From Pseudomonas sp. SDI (GTDB lineage: Bacteria; Pseudomonadota; Gammaproteobacteria; Pseudomonadales; Pseudomonadaceae), in NCBI RefSeq assembly GCF_003105155.1, contig NZ_QETK01000023.1, forward strand, positions 28,898 through 92,897: a stretch of 64,000 nucleotides of DNA, given 5' to 3'. Positions 53,943 to 63,893 of this stretch are shown one piece after another. Numbering within the stretch: position 1 is the stretch's first letter; each line of letters starts with the position of its first letter. A model generated the notes under the pieces. The model was not told the origin of the DNA. It saw nothing but the letters and a program-made list of their open reading frames with translations, and ran no database searches. The translations under genes were made by a program, and so were the position numbers.

Positions 53943-54535
53943 GCCAGGCCCAGGCGTTGGCGCAACAGGTGCATGGCGCGTGCACGATGGCTCAGCAGGT
54001 TCTTCTCGGCCGGAGCCAGCTCGGCGCTCGAACAGTCGCGCTCCGGCACCCAGAACAGCGGGTCGTAGCCAAAGCCGTGATCACCGCTGGCCTGGGTGAG
54101 GATGCGTCCGTGCCAGAGCCCTTCACAGAGGATCGGCAGCGGGTCGTCGGCATGTCGCACCAGCGCCAGCACGCAGACGAACTGCGCACCGCGCTGTTCG
54201 GCCGGGACGTCCTTGAGCGCGTCGAGCAGCTTGGCGTTGTTCGCTGCGTCGCCCTGGCCGTCGGCGTAACGGGCCGAGTAGATGCCCGGTGCACCGCCGA
54301 GGAAGTCCACCGCCAGCCCCGAGTCGTCGGCCAGCGCCGGCAGCCCGGAGATACGCGCGGCATTGCGCGCCTTGAGGATGGCGTTTTCGACAAACGACAG
54401 GCCGGTCTCTTCCGGCTCCACGCTGCTGAATTCGCCGATGGAACGCAGTTGCACGGTGTCGCCGAGCATGGCCTGCAGTTCCTTGAGTTTGCCGGCGTTA
54501 TGGCTGGCCAATACGAGCTCTTGGAATTTCATCAT
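53939..54535 (-). CDS. rdgB: dITP/XTP pyrophosphatase
   Basis: A 198-residue Ham1-family enzyme that removes non-canonical purine triphosphates. It has [38 protein letters not shown] with the catalytic Asp, [11 protein letters not shown] and LSHRARA. Two adjacent ATGs (54535, 54532) are possible; the first overlaps the upstream TGA as ATGA and is chosen. Confidence 0.95.
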   Translation of the reverse strand: MMKFQELVLASHNAGKLKELQAMLGDTVQLRSIGEFSSVEPEETGLSFVENAILKARNAARISGLPALADDSGLAVDFLGGAPGIYSARYADGQGDAANNAKLLDALKDVPAEQRGAQFVCVLALVRHADDPLPILCEGLWHGRILTQASGDHGFGYDPLFWVPERDCSSAELAPAEKNLLSHRARAMHLLRQRLGLA

Positions 54536-54966
54536 TCGCCTGGGAACACTTCCTGGTTGAAGCTGAAGCTGTTGGTAGTACCGCCGGTTTCCACGTTCAC
54601 CTTGAAGGTGAAGGTTTCCGGCTGCTCGATCTTGTACTGGGCGATGTAGTAGATCGCGCCCTGATCGGTGATCTGTTTGAACGACAGCGGGTTCTCGCGC
54701 CCGGTGAGGTCCTTCACCGAGCCGCTGACCACTGCCATGCTCGGCTTGTTGGCCTTGAGCACGGCGATGTTGAGCACGCCCTGGTTCTTGCTGCGGGTCA
54801 GCCCGGTGGCGGCGGCGACATCCGGTTGCAGCATGCTGGAGGTGAACGCGCTGTAGTGCACGGTCACGTCGCCGAAGACCTCCTTGCGCTCGGGTTTGGC
54901 GGCATCGGCCGCCAGGGCCGGGACGGTGAGGCACAGGCTGAGCAGTAAAGCGGCTAGGCGACGCAT
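54532..54966 (-). CDS. DUF4426 exported protein
   Basis: A 144-residue protein with a signal peptide ([20 protein letters not shown]) and a mature part beginning [19 protein letters not shown], mostly beta strands ([20 protein letters not shown]). DUF4426 proteins sit between metW and rdgB in many gammaproteobacteria; function unknown. Start ATG 54966 is preceded by GGAGGAT. Confidence 0.9.
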   Translation of the reverse strand: MRRLAALLLSLCLTVPALAADAAKPERKEVFGDVTVHYSAFTSSMLQPDVAAATGLTRSKNQGVLNIAVLKANKPSMAVVSGSVKDLTGRENPLSFKQITDQGAIYYIAQYKIEQPETFTFKVNVETGGTTNSFSFNQEVFPGE

Positions 54967-54988
54967 GGTCGATCCTCCAGTGAGTGGG

Positions 54989-55609
54989 TTACACGGCGAC
55001 CTGGTGGTCCTGCAGGCCGGGGCTGTTGACGCGATAAATGCCGATTTCACCCAGAAGATTAGGCCATAGCCTGCTCGCCCACCCGTGGCGGTGCAAGTGG
55101 TCGACCGCCAGACGGTCGAGCACCTGGGCGCGGCGTTCGCTGCACAGCGCCTCGAAGTCTTCGAAGGTGCAGAAGTGGATGTTCGGCGTGTTGTACCAGG
55201 TATACGGCATGAAGTCGGAAACCGGCATGCGACCCTTGGTCGCGAGGTACCAGCGGCACCGCCAGTGGCCGAAGTTGGGGAAGGTGATGATGCACTGGCG
55301 GCCCACGCGCAGCATTTCGTCGAGGATCCGGTCAGGGTATTCCACGGCCTGCAGGGCCTGGGTCATGACCACCACGTCGAAACTGTTGCTGGCGAAGTTG
55401 CCCAGGCCCTTGTCGAGGTCCTGCTCGATGACGTTGACGCCCTTGGCCACGCACTGGGCAATGTTGTCGGCGTCGATTTCCAGGCCGTAGCCGGTCACCT
55501 GCTTGGTGTCGCGCAGGGAGGCGAGCAACTCGCCGTTACCGCAACCGAGGTCGAGTACCCGGCTGCCGGCGGGGATCCAGTCTTGGATGATTTCCAGGTC
55601 GGCTCTCAT
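54989..55609 (-). CDS. metW: Methionine biosynthesis protein MetW
   Basis: A 206-residue SAM-methyltransferase-fold protein with VLDLGCGNGELLASL and VVMTQALQAVEYPDRILDEM. It lies 7 bp after metX and is required with it for homoserine acylation in Pseudomonas-type methionine synthesis. Confidence 0.94.
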   Translation of the reverse strand: MRADLEIIQDWIPAGSRVLDLGCGNGELLASLRDTKQVTGYGLEIDADNIAQCVAKGVNVIEQDLDKGLGNFASNSFDVVVMTQALQAVEYPDRILDEMLRVGRQCIITFPNFGHWRCRWYLATKGRMPVSDFMPYTWYNTPNIHFCTFEDFEALCSERRAQVLDRLAVDHLHRHGWASRLWPNLLGEIGIYRVNSPGLQDHQVAV

Positions 55610-55616
55610 GGGGTCC

Positions 55617-56756
55617 TCAGCAGACGATGCGGTTCATGTAGTTCGTGAAACCCTGTATGTAACGCGGGGTTGGGATCAGGAAGGCATCGTGGCCATAGGG
55701 CGAATCGATATCCAGGTAGCAGACGTTCTTGCGCGCGGCGATCAGCGCATCGACGATCTCCCGCGAGCGCGCCGGCGAGAAGCGCCAGTCGGTGGTGAAC
55801 GACATCACGCAGTAGTCGGCGCTGACGTGGGCCAGGGTCGCGGCCAGGTCGCCACCGTGGGCGGCTGCCGGGTCGAAGTAGTCCAGCGCCTTGGTCATCA
55901 GCAGGTAGGTGTTGGCGTCGAAGCGCCCGGAGAACTCCTCTCCCTGGTAACGCAGGTAGCTTTCGACCTGGAACTCGACGCTGTGGAAATCGTAGTTGAG
56001 CTTGTCGCTCTTGAGCTCGCGGCCGAATTTCTCGCCCATCGAGTCGTCGGACAGGTAAGTGATATGGCCGACCATGCGCGCCAGCATCAGGCCGCGCTTG
56101 GGGATCACGCCCTGGTCCTGGAACGAACCGCCGTGGAATTCCGGGTCGGTGAGGATGGCTTGGCGGGCCACCTCGTTGAATGCGATGTTCTGTGCCGAGA
56201 GCTTGGGCGCCGAGGCGATGTCCAGGCAGTGACGCACGCGGTCCGGGTAGGTGATGGTCCATTGCAGGGCCTGCATGCCGCCCAGGCTGCCGCCAACGAT
56301 GGCGGCCCACTGGCCGATGCCGAGGCGATCGGCCAGGCGGGCCTGGCTGTGCACCCAGTCTTCCACGGTGAGCACCGGGAAGTCGGCGCCGTAGGGCTTG
56401 CCGGTGGCCGGGTTGAGGCTGCTCGGGCCGGTGCTGCCGTTGCAGCCGCCGAGGTTGTTCAGGCTGACCACGAAGAAGCGATTGGTGTCGATCGGCTTGC
56501 CGGGGCCGATGCAACTGTCCCACCAACCGGGCTTGCGATCGTCGACGCTGTGGTAGCCGGCGGCATGGTGATGCCCGGACAGCGCGTGGCAGATCAGCAC
56601 GGCGTTGCTCGCACTGCTGTTGAGCGTGCCGTAGGTTTCGTAGACAAGTTGGTAGGCGTTCAGCGAACGGCCGCAGGCGAGCGCCAGGGGTTCATCGAAC
56701 TGTGCCAGTTGCGGTGTTACCAGACCGACCGAATCTTCGGGAAAGACAGTGGACAT
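55617..56756 (-). CDS. metX: Homoserine O-succinyltransferase (MetX type)
   Basis: A 379-residue alpha/beta-hydrolase-fold acyltransferase in methionine synthesis. [12 protein letters not shown], the nucleophile elbow [12 protein letters not shown], and the late Asp/His region [12 protein letters not shown] form the triad. Sequence alone does not separate acetyl from succinyl transfer; pseudomonad enzymes with MetW use succinyl-CoA. Confidence 0.94.
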   Translation of the reverse strand: MSTVFPEDSVGLVTPQLAQFDEPLALACGRSLNAYQLVYETYGTLNSSASNAVLICHALSGHHHAAGYHSVDDRKPGWWDSCIGPGKPIDTNRFFVVSLNNLGGCNGSTGPSSLNPATGKPYGADFPVLTVEDWVHSQARLADRLGIGQWAAIVGGSLGGMQALQWTITYPDRVRHCLDIASAPKLSAQNIAFNEVARQAILTDPEFHGGSFQDQGVIPKRGLMLARMVGHITYLSDDSMGEKFGRELKSDKLNYDFHSVEFQVESYLRYQGEEFSGRFDANTYLLMTKALDYFDPAAAHGGDLAATLAHVSADYCVMSFTTDWRFSPARSREIVDALIAARKNVCYLDIDSPYGHDAFLIPTPRYIQGFTNYMNRIVC

Positions 56757-56821
56757 CGACCCTGCTCACGCTTAAATGAGGCGTAAGTCTAAAGACCACG
56801 GGAGTGGGCGGCAAGAAAAGC

Positions 56822-56889
56822 ATCGCGGGACGAGCCCGCTCCCACAGGAGATTGCCGATGCCTCTGTGGGAGCGGGCTCGTCCCGCGAT
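56822..56889. repeat. Inverted REP pair
   Basis: ATCGCGGGACGAGCCCGCTC (from 56822, continuing to CCACAG at 56847) and its exact reverse complement (56864-56889) flank 16 bases. It separates the YggT gene from metX, which lies codirectionally downstream, so it may end the yggS-proC-yggT transcript. The 26-bp arms are the longest exact pair in the window. Confidence 0.85.
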
Positions 56890-56913
56890 AGGGTTGCCAA
56901 GCAACCCCCTCGA

Positions 56914-57504
56914 TCAGACCAGCAAGCGCAGGATTTCCGGCATCGCGGTCATGGCGGCCAGGTTGTTGATCACCAGCATGTCGATCAGCTTCAGCGCCAT
57001 GAATGCCAGGATCGGCGAGATGTCCAGCCCGCCGAGGTTCGGCAGGATGCGGCGGAACGGCGCCAGGAACGGATCGCAGATCTGGTTGATCAGCTCGGCC
57101 CCCGGGTTGTGGCTGCCCGGCGCGACCCAGGAGAGGATCACGCTGATGATCAGCGCGTAGAAGAAGATTTTCAGGAACAGCGCGGTTACCCCGATCAGCG
57201 ACCAGATCAGCAGTTGCAGCGGGTTGCCGGTGGTGCCATAGGCCAGCAGCAGGGTCAGCCCCATCAGCAGCAGTTGCACGATGATCGCCAGTAGCAGCGA
57301 AGACATGTCCAGGCCGAACAGGCTTGGCACGATCCGGCGCATCGGCTTGAGCAGCGGCTGGGTAGCCTTGACCGCGAACTGGCTGAGCGGGTTGTAGAAG
57401 TCGGCGCGCACCAGCTGCAGGATGAAGCGCAGCATGATGATCAGCAGGTAAAGGCTGCCAATGGTTTGCAGGATGTAGATGGCAGCGGTGTTCAGTCCGA
57501 TCAT
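56914..57504 (-). CDS. YggT-family membrane protein
   Basis: A 196-residue inner-membrane protein with two YggT repeats, each with helices followed by a PL-x-P motif: NPLSQFAVKATQPLLKPMRR and CDPFLAPFRRILPNLGGLDI. It follows proC by 10 bp and belongs to the conserved yggS-proC-yggT group. The role is unclear; in some bacteria it is linked to osmotic tolerance or division. Confidence 0.92.
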   Translation of the reverse strand: MIGLNTAAIYILQTIGSLYLLIIMLRFILQLVRADFYNPLSQFAVKATQPLLKPMRRIVPSLFGLDMSSLLLAIIVQLLLMGLTLLLAYGTTGNPLQLLIWSLIGVTALFLKIFFYALIISVILSWVAPGSHNPGAELINQICDPFLAPFRRILPNLGGLDISPILAFMALKLIDMLVINNLAAMTAMPEILRLLV

Positions 57505-57514
57505 GTTCGGCTCC

Positions 57515-58333
57515 TTAGTTGCCCAGTTGTTCGGCCATCTCGGCCGAGCGGTGCGCCGCAGCGCCCAGCGCTTTTTCCACCAGCGCTTCGAAACCATCGG
57601 CCTGGAACGACTTGATCGCCGCTTCCGTGGTGCCGGCCGGCGAGGTCACCCGGCGGCGCAGTTCGGCTGCGTCGACATCGCTGCTGACGGCCATGTGCGC
57701 CGCGCCGAGGGCGGTTTGCAGGGTCAGTTTGGCTGCGGTTTCACGCGGCAGGCCGAGTTTTTCGCCGGCTGCGGTCATGGCTTCGATCAGCAGGAAGAAG
57801 TACGCCGGGCCGCTGCCGGAAACGGCAGTGACAGCGTCCAGTTGCTGTTCTTCGTCCAGCCACAGGGCAATGCCCACGGCCGACAGCAGTTGCTCGGCCT
57901 GCGTGCGCTGGGCGGCGCTGACCTGGGCGGTGGCGTACAGGCCGCTGACGCCCTGGCGCAGCAGCGCCGGGGTGTTGGGCATGCAGCGCACGATCGGCTG
58001 GGCACCGAGCCAGGCGTTCATGCTCTGGCAGGTGATCCCGGCGGCAATCGACACGATCAGTTGCTCGGGCTTGAGGCTTGGCTTGAGTGCTTCGCACACG
58101 GCTTTCATGGCCTGCGGCTTGACGGCCAGCACCACCACGTCGGCGCCTTCGATTGCGTCGGCGTTGTGTTCGAACATAGCGATGCCGTGTTCGGCGTGGA
58201 TCTTCGCGCGTTGCTCGGCACCCGGGTCGCTGGCGCGGATCTGCGCGGCTTCCAGGCCCTGGGCACGCAGGCCGCCGATCAGGCTGGCGGCCATGTTGCC
58301 GGCGCCGATAAAGGCAATACGAGTCTTGCTCAT
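57515..58333 (-). CDS. proC: Pyrroline-5-carboxylate reductase
   Basis: A 272-residue NAD(P)H enzyme for the last step of proline synthesis. The N-terminal Rossmann motif is FIGAGNMAASLIGGL, CMPNTPALLRQGVSGLY follows, and the family signature is in VSGSGPAYFFLLIEAMTAAG. Confidence 0.97.
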   Translation of the reverse strand: MSKTRIAFIGAGNMAASLIGGLRAQGLEAAQIRASDPGAEQRAKIHAEHGIAMFEHNADAIEGADVVVLAVKPQAMKAVCEALKPSLKPEQLIVSIAAGITCQSMNAWLGAQPIVRCMPNTPALLRQGVSGLYATAQVSAAQRTQAEQLLSAVGIALWLDEEQQLDAVTAVSGSGPAYFFLLIEAMTAAGEKLGLPRETAAKLTLQTALGAAHMAVSSDVDAAELRRRVTSPAGTTEAAIKSFQADGFEALVEKALGAAAHRSAEMAEQLGN

Positions 58334-58372
58334 GTCAGGTCCTTGGTTGAAGAAGGTGAAAAGGGCATGGGG

Positions 58373-59059
58373 TCATGGCTGACCATAGTCGCGGGCACCA
58401 AACAGCGCGGTGCCGATGCGTACCCAGGTCGCGCCCTGGGCGATGGCGCTTTCCAGGTCGTGGCTCATGCCCATGGACAAGGTGTCGAGGTCCAGGCCCA
58501 GGCTCGCTTGCAGTTCGCGCACCCGGGCGAAGGCCGCATCCTGGGCGGCGCGCACCTCGGTCGGCTCGGGAATCGCCATCAGCCCGCGCAGTTTCAGGCC
58601 GGGCAGGGCGGCTACCGCAGCGGCCAGCGCCGGTAGCGCTTCGGGGGTGCAGCCGGACTTGCTCGCCTCGCCACTGACGTTGACCTGCAGGCACAGGTTC
58701 AGCGGCGGCAGGTTGGCCGGGCGTTGTTCGGACAGGCGTTGTGCGATTTTCAGGCGGTCCACCGAATGTACCCAGTCGAAATGCTCGGCGATGGCGCGAG
58801 TCTTGTTCGACTGAATGGGGCCGATGAAGTGCCAGGTCAAGGGCAGGTCGGCCAACTCCAGCTGCTTGGCCAGGGCTTCCTGCAAGTAGTTCTCGCCCAC
58901 GTCGCGGACGCCGGCGGCATACGCCTCACGTACGGCAGCGGCCGGTTTGGTCTTGCTTACAGCCAGTAGCTGGATGCTTGCCGGATCGCGCCCGGCGGCC
59001 TGAGCGGCGCTGCCGATGCGCTGGAATAGCGCGGAAAGGTTGTCTGCTATGGTGGACAT
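58373..59059 (-). CDS. yggS: YggS-family PLP homeostasis protein
   Basis: A 228-residue PLP-binding TIM barrel without known catalysis. The PLP lysine lies in LLAVSKTKPAAAVREAY, with HFIGPIQSNKTRAI, CLQVNVSGEASKSG and LSMGMSHDLESAIAQGATWV following. It helps maintain the B6 vitamer balance. It is divergent from the PilT-type gene, and the two starts are 67 bp apart. Confidence 0.95.
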   Translation of the reverse strand: MSTIADNLSALFQRIGSAAQAAGRDPASIQLLAVSKTKPAAAVREAYAAGVRDVGENYLQEALAKQLELADLPLTWHFIGPIQSNKTRAIAEHFDWVHSVDRLKIAQRLSEQRPANLPPLNLCLQVNVSGEASKSGCTPEALPALAAAVAALPGLKLRGLMAIPEPTEVRAAQDAAFARVRELQASLGLDLDTLSMGMSHDLESAIAQGATWVRIGTALFGARDYGQP

Positions 59060-59126
59060 TGATCGCTGCCAGCGGGTCTTCGGGTCTGCGGCATTCTACC
59101 TGCTTGGCGGGGTTTGGGGAGTCTCT

Positions 59127-60161
59127 ATGGATATGACCGGGCTGATGGCCCTGGCGCTCAGGGAGAGCGCTTCCGATCTGCACCTGGCGGCTGGCTGCAC
59201 GCCGCTGATCCGCCGTGATGGCCAGATGCAACGCCTGGAGCTGGCGCCGCTCCAGGCGGCGCAGTTGCGCGAAATGCTCGGTCAGATCATGAGCGAGCGC
59301 CAACAAAAGGATTTCGAAACGCTACAGGATCTGGATTTTTCCCTCGCCGTACCCGGCCTGGGGCGCTTTCGGGTCAATGCGTTCGAGCAGTTGCACGGGC
59401 CGGCAGCGATCCTGCGGCTGATTCCCGAGCGGGTCGCGAGCCTCGCCGAGCTGGGGCTGGGCGAGGTGTTCCAGCGGCTTGCCGAGTTGCCGGCCGGGCT
59501 GGTGCTGGTAACCGGGCCGACCGGCTCGGGCAAGTCGACCACCCTGGCGGCGTTGATCGATCAGCTGAACCGTCAGCGCGCACTGCACATTCTTACCCTG
59601 GAAGACCCGATCGAATTTATCCACAGCCCGCTGCGCAGCCAGATCAGCCAGCGCGAGATCGGCCGGCACAGCCGCAGCTTTGCCGACGCCTTGCGCGCGG
59701 CGCTGCGCCAGGACCCGGATGTGATCATGCTCGGCGAGCTGCGCGATCCGCAGACCATTCGCCTGGCGCTGACCGCTGCCGAAACCGGGCACCTGGTGTT
59801 GGCCACGCTGCACACGGCATCGGCGGCGAAAACCGTGGATCGCATCGTCGATGTGTTTGCCGCCGAGGAAAAGCCGCTGGTGCGCAGCCTGCTGGCCGAG
59901 TCGCTGCAGGCGGTGGTGTCGCAGGTGCTGCTGGGCAAGCCGGGCGGAGGGCGAGTGGCGGCGCACGAGATTCTGCTGAGCACGCCGGCCGTGCGCAACC
60001 TGATCCGCGAAGGCAAGGTTGCGCAGCTGTACTCGGCGATGCAGACGGGGGCGGCGCAGGGTATGCAAAGCCTGGACAGTGGCCTGCAGGGCTTGCTGAT
60101 GCGCGGTTTGATCGGGCGGGACTGCGCACGGGCGAACGCACGTTCACCCGAGGCGTTTTAG
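59127..60161 (+). CDS. pilT: PilT-type twitching motility ATPase
   Basis: A 344-residue retraction ATPase of type IV pili. It has Walker A GPTGSGKSTTLAAL, the Asp box LTLEDPIEFIH, Walker B VIMLGELRDPQTIRLAL, the His box HLVLATLHTASAAKTVDRIV, and the PilT C-terminal AVRNLIREGKVAQLYSAMQT. Start ATG 59127 gives standard PilT length. No pilU follows, and the stop overlaps a convergent gene by 4 bp. It could equally be a PilT paralogue. Confidence 0.9.
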   Translation: MDMTGLMALALRESASDLHLAAGCTPLIRRDGQMQRLELAPLQAAQLREMLGQIMSERQQKDFETLQDLDFSLAVPGLGRFRVNAFEQLHGPAAILRLIPERVASLAELGLGEVFQRLAELPAGLVLVTGPTGSGKSTTLAALIDQLNRQRALHILTLEDPIEFIHSPLRSQISQREIGRHSRSFADALRAALRQDPDVIMLGELRDPQTIRLALTAAETGHLVLATLHTASAAKTVDRIVDVFAAEEKPLVRSLLAESLQAVVSQVLLGKPGGGRVAAHEILLSTPAVRNLIREGKVAQLYSAMQTGAAQGMQSLDSGLQGLLMRGLIGRDCARANARSPEAF

Positions 60162-60805
60162 CGCTTGGCCAGGTTCAGCTGTTGCTGGTCCTTGGGCAGT
60201 ACGCGCTTGGCGACCACGTAGTGGTTCTGCCAGTACGGCTTGTTCAGCGTGTCGATGCTGACCCGCTTGCCGCGGCGTGGTGCGTGGATGAACCGGTCGT
60301 TGCCCAGGTAGATGGCAACGTGGTTCACCCGGCGGCTCTTGATGTTGAAGAAGATCAGGTCGCCGGGTTTCAGGTCTTTCTGCTCGACTTTGACGCCTTG
60401 GCCGCTGGCCATTGCATTGGAGGTGCGGGGCAGGTCGACTTCATCGATATCGTTGAAGGCATACTTGACCAGGCCGCTGCAGTCGAAGCCCTTGCTCGGG
60501 CTGCTGCCGCCCCAACGGTAGGGGGTGCCCAGGACGTTGACGGCGCGGCTGAGCACATCACTGCTCTGCTTGGCGGGCATCAGGGCAACCTGTTGGCTCG
60601 GCTGATGGCCTTTGCGGTTGTGTTGAGCCCGGGTCGCCTGGGTGACCTTGCTGCTCGGGCGGGTGCTGTTGTTCGAGTGCACCGCTGTGGCATTGGCGGT
60701 GTAACCGGAAAAGCCGGTCGGTAAACGTTGCTCACGGTTGGTGGCGTGGGCGGCCAGGGGCAATAATAGGCAAATAGTCAGCCATGTCTTGAAAAAGGGA
60801 CGCAT
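60158..60805 (-). CDS. NlpC/P60 (C40) cell-wall endopeptidase
   Basis: A 215-residue exported cysteine peptidase. The signal peptide is FFKTWLTICLLLPLAAHA, followed by a low-complexity Ser/Thr linker (about 30-80) and the NlpC domain with GTPYRWGGSSPSKGFDCSGL (Cys109) and RRVNHVAIYLGNDRFIHAP (His162). It probably cleaves stem-peptide bonds in peptidoglycan. It is convergent with the PilT-type gene. Confidence 0.92.
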   Translation of the reverse strand: MRPFFKTWLTICLLLPLAAHATNREQRLPTGFSGYTANATAVHSNNSTRPSSKVTQATRAQHNRKGHQPSQQVALMPAKQSSDVLSRAVNVLGTPYRWGGSSPSKGFDCSGLVKYAFNDIDEVDLPRTSNAMASGQGVKVEQKDLKPGDLIFFNIKSRRVNHVAIYLGNDRFIHAPRRGKRVSIDTLNKPYWQNHYVVAKRVLPKDQQQLNLAKR

Positions 60806-60961
60806 AGGCAGGGCTCTTGTTGGTTAAGCGCGCAACTTTATAACAGCTTTTTGATCAATTTCTGATCCGTTGGTCGATTGCGCGCACACCATACGTCGGG
60901 TAGACGCAGAAAAGTCACAACTTTTCTTAGAAAATTTTTCACTAAGCTCGCGAGGCTATGA

Positions 60962-61384
60962 ATGAACAGTTATCAGCAGGAAGGCGGTCGTCAGGACACG
61001 CACAGCAAGGTAGTGGGGTATCTGCTGTGGATTTTCGGCTTTACCGGGGCGCACCGGTTCTATTACGGCAAGCCGGTGACCGGGACGCTCTGGTTCTTCA
61101 CCCTGGGCTTGCTGGGGATTGGCTGGTTGATCGACCTGTTCCTGATCCCGGCGATGGATCGCGAGGCGGATCTGCGCTTCCATGCCGGGCCAGTGGACTA
61201 CAGCGTGGCGTGGATTCTGCTGACGTTCCTGGGGATTTTCGGCTTGCACCGGATGTACCAGGGCAAGTGGATCAGCGGGGTGATCTATCTGCTGACTGGT
61301 GGCTTGTTCCTGGTGGGCGTGCTGTATGACTTCTGGACACTGAACAGCCAGGTCTCGCTGACCAACGCGCAGCGGCGCTTCTGA
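60962..61384 (+). CDS. TM2-domain membrane protein
   Basis: A 140-residue protein with two TM2-type halves: VVGYLLWIFGFTGAHRFYYG and WILLTFLGIFGLHRMYQGKW. Each is followed by a second helix (LLGIGWLIDLFLIPAMD, LFLVGVLYDFWTL). The GxHRFYxG turns and the D at the end of the second helix define the family. Function unknown. An ATG at 60958 in another frame is not used. Confidence 0.88.
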   Translation: MNSYQQEGGRQDTHSKVVGYLLWIFGFTGAHRFYYGKPVTGTLWFFTLGLLGIGWLIDLFLIPAMDREADLRFHAGPVDYSVAWILLTFLGIFGLHRMYQGKWISGVIYLLTGGLFLVGVLYDFWTLNSQVSLTNAQRRF

Positions 61385-61397
61385 CACCCAGCTGATT

Positions 61398-61448
61398 GCC
61401 TCATCGCGGCCCACCCACTGTGGGAGCGGGCGGGTCCCGCGATGAGGC
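61398..61448. repeat. REP-like inverted repeat
   Basis: GCCTCATCGCG and CGCGATGAGGC form the outer arms around CACTGTGGGAGCGGGCGGGTCC. It is a composite of a REP core and flanking complementary bases, between the TM2 and SPOR genes, which are convergent. Confidence 0.65.
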
Positions 61449-61462
61449 CCTGAAGCCTGTTG

Positions 61463-62155
61463 CTACTGGCGAATCTGCCGCTGTTGCAGCAGCAGATTGC
61501 TGAAGCCACTGCCAGCCAATTGCTTCTGCGCCACGGTCAGTTGATCGCGGTTGCTGAACGGACCGACCAGCACCCGGTACCAGGTCTCTTCCTTTACCGT
61601 TCCCGACTCCACCTGCACCGCCTGCCCGAGCAGGATGATCTGTGCGCGTACCTTGTCGGCATCGGCCTGCTTGCGGAACGAACCGGCCTGCAGGAAGAAC
61701 TGCGTGGTCGCCGCCGGCTTGATCACCGCCGGTGGCGGTGGCGGGGTTTGTCCCAGCAGTGCTGCTTGCGCCCGCGCCGTGTCGATCTTCGCCGCTTCAG
61801 CCGGGGTTACCGGTGGTTGCGCCGGTACCGGCGGGGTTTTCTCCGGCACCGCCTCGGGCGGTACGATCACTTCCGACTCCGGCAGCAAGGTGTAGAAGTC
61901 GTACTTCGGCTTCACTGGCTGTTGCGGGCTCGGCGCCGTCTTGTTCGCCTCGGCGATCTTCTCGGCCTTCTGCTGTTGCTCGGGCTTCTCGCGCTTGACC
62001 TCGTCGCGGCCCGGCTCGAGTTTCATCAGGAACACGATGAACGCACCTACGCTCAGGCCGATGGCCAGCCACAGCCAGCCAGGGATCGGCTTCTTTTCAG
62101 GTGCCTGATAGCGACTTGCGCCGCGCTTGGGCGCAGGTTTTTTCTTGGCAGCCAA
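61463..62155 (-). CDS. SPOR-domain membrane protein (FtsN-like)
   Basis: A 230-residue bitopic protein. A basic cytoplasmic start (MAAKKKPAPKRGASRYQAPE) is followed by one helix (PGWLWLAIGLSVGAFIVFLM), a charged and Pro-rich linker, and a C-terminal SPOR domain (QFFLQAGSFRKQADADKVRA to the end) that binds denuded septal glycan. It follows argS by one base. The topology fits FtsN-like division proteins. Confidence 0.9.
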   Translation of the reverse strand: MAAKKKPAPKRGASRYQAPEKKPIPGWLWLAIGLSVGAFIVFLMKLEPGRDEVKREKPEQQQKAEKIAEANKTAPSPQQPVKPKYDFYTLLPESEVIVPPEAVPEKTPPVPAQPPVTPAEAAKIDTARAQAALLGQTPPPPPAVIKPAATTQFFLQAGSFRKQADADKVRAQIILLGQAVQVESGTVKEETWYRVLVGPFSNRDQLTVAQKQLAGSGFSNLLLQQRQIRQ

Positions 62156-62156
62156 C

Positions 62157-63893
62157 TTACATGCGCTCCAGCGTTTCCAGACCCAGCAGTTCCAGGCCCT
62201 GTTTCAGGGTGCGCGCGGTCAGTGCAGCCAGGCGCAGACGGCTCTGCTGCTGCTCCGGCGTCTCGGCGGAGAGGATCGGGCAGTTTTCGTAGAAGCTCGA
62301 GAACAGCCCGGCCACGTCGTACAAGTAGCTGCACAGCACGTGTGGGGTGCCTTTCTCGGCTACGTTGTTCAGCACTTCGCCGAACTGCGCCAGGCGCGCG
62401 GCCAGGTCGTGTTCCTGCGCCGCCTCCAGCACGATATGGCCGTCGATTTCGCTGAAGTCCTTGCCCAGCTTGCGGAACACGCCTGCCACCCGGGTGTAGG
62501 CGTAGAGCAGGTAGGGCGCGGTGTTGCCTTCGAAGTTCAGCATCAGCTCGAAGTTGAAGCTGTAATCGCTGGTGCGGTGCTTGGACAGGTCGGCGTACTT
62601 GACCGCGTCGATACCGACCACCTGGCCGATGCTGCGCAGTTCTTCGTCGGGCAACTGCGGGTTCTTCTCTTTTACCAGGGTGTAGGCGCGTTCCTTGGCT
62701 TCGTTGAGCAGGTCGATCAGCTTCACCGTGCCGCCATCGCGGGTCTTGAACGGGCGGCCGTCGGCGCCGTTCATGGTGCCGAAGCCCATGTGCTCCATCT
62801 GCATCGGGTGGCCGACGAAGCCAGCGCGGCGAGCCACTTCGAACACCTGGTTGAAGTGCAGGGCCTGGCGCTGGTCGACGAAGTACAGCACACGGTCGGC
62901 TTTCAGCACGTTGCTGCGGTAGCGCACGGCGGCCAGGTCGGTGGTGGCGTACAGGTAACCGCCGTCGGCCTTCTGCACGATGACCGGCAGTGGCTCGCCA
63001 TCGGCCGTCTTGAACTCTTCGAGGAACACGCATTGTGCACCCTGGCTCTCGACCAGCAGGCCCTTGGCTTTCAGGTCGGCGATGACGTTGGCCAGGTCGT
63101 CGTTGTAGGCGCTTTCGCCCATCACGTCGGCCATGGTCAGTTTGACGTTGAGCAGTTCATAGGTCTTCTGGCAGTGCGACAGCGAGATGTCCTTGAAGCG
63201 GGTCCACAGCTTCAGGCATTCCTCGTCGCCGGCTTGCAGCTTGACCACCAGGCCGCGGGCACGGTCGGCGAATGTTTCGGATTCGTCGAAGCGCTTCTTG
63301 GCGGCGCGGTAGAAGTTTTCCAGGTCCGACAGCTCGTCGCTGGTGATCGGGTTTTCCTGCAGGTAGGCCATCAGCATGCCGAACTGGGTGCCCCAGTCGC
63401 CGACGTGGTTCTGTCGGATGACGGTGTCGCCGAGGAACTCCAGCACCCGGGCGACGGCGTCGCCGATGATGGTCGAACGCAGGTGGCCGACGTGCATTTC
63501 CTTGGCCAGGTTAGGCGCGGACAGGTCGATGACCACTTTCTGCAGCGGGCCGGCCTTGTGCACGCCGAGCTTGGCGTCGGCCAGTGCGGCGTCCAGGCGC
63601 GAGGCCAGGGCCTGAGTGTTCTGGAAGAAGTTGAGGAAGCCTGGGCCGGCGATTTCGACCTTGCTGATCTGCGGGTCGGCCGGCAGGGCGGCGATCAATT
63701 TCTCGGCGAGGTCGCGTGGCTTCAGGCCGGCTGGCTTGGCCAGCATCATGGCGATGTTGCTGGCGAAGTCGCCGTTTTTCTTGTCGCGGGCGTTCTCCAC
63801 CTGGATCGCCGGCGTCAGCCCTTCAGGCAGCACACCGTCGGTGACGAGTTGGGTGAGGGCTTGCTGGAGCAGCTGGCGAATGGTGTCTTTCAT
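62157..63893 (-). CDS. argS: Arginyl-tRNA synthetase
   Basis: A 578-residue class I synthetase. The HIGH motif is HVGH in [17 protein letters not shown]. The Add-1 N-terminal domain contains [16 protein letters not shown], the KMSKS position is degenerate ([10 protein letters not shown]) as in most ArgS, and the DALR C-terminus ends LGLETLERM. Start ATG 63893 removes seven unconserved residues. It is cotranscribed with the SPOR gene. Confidence 0.97.
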   Translation of the reverse strand: MKDTIRQLLQQALTQLVTDGVLPEGLTPAIQVENARDKKNGDFASNIAMMLAKPAGLKPRDLAEKLIAALPADPQISKVEIAGPGFLNFFQNTQALASRLDAALADAKLGVHKAGPLQKVVIDLSAPNLAKEMHVGHLRSTIIGDAVARVLEFLGDTVIRQNHVGDWGTQFGMLMAYLQENPITSDELSDLENFYRAAKKRFDESETFADRARGLVVKLQAGDEECLKLWTRFKDISLSHCQKTYELLNVKLTMADVMGESAYNDDLANVIADLKAKGLLVESQGAQCVFLEEFKTADGEPLPVIVQKADGGYLYATTDLAAVRYRSNVLKADRVLYFVDQRQALHFNQVFEVARRAGFVGHPMQMEHMGFGTMNGADGRPFKTRDGGTVKLIDLLNEAKERAYTLVKEKNPQLPDEELRSIGQVVGIDAVKYADLSKHRTSDYSFNFELMLNFEGNTAPYLLYAYTRVAGVFRKLGKDFSEIDGHIVLEAAQEHDLAARLAQFGEVLNNVAEKGTPHVLCSYLYDVAGLFSSFYENCPILSAETPEQQQSRLRLAALTARTLKQGLELLGLETLERM

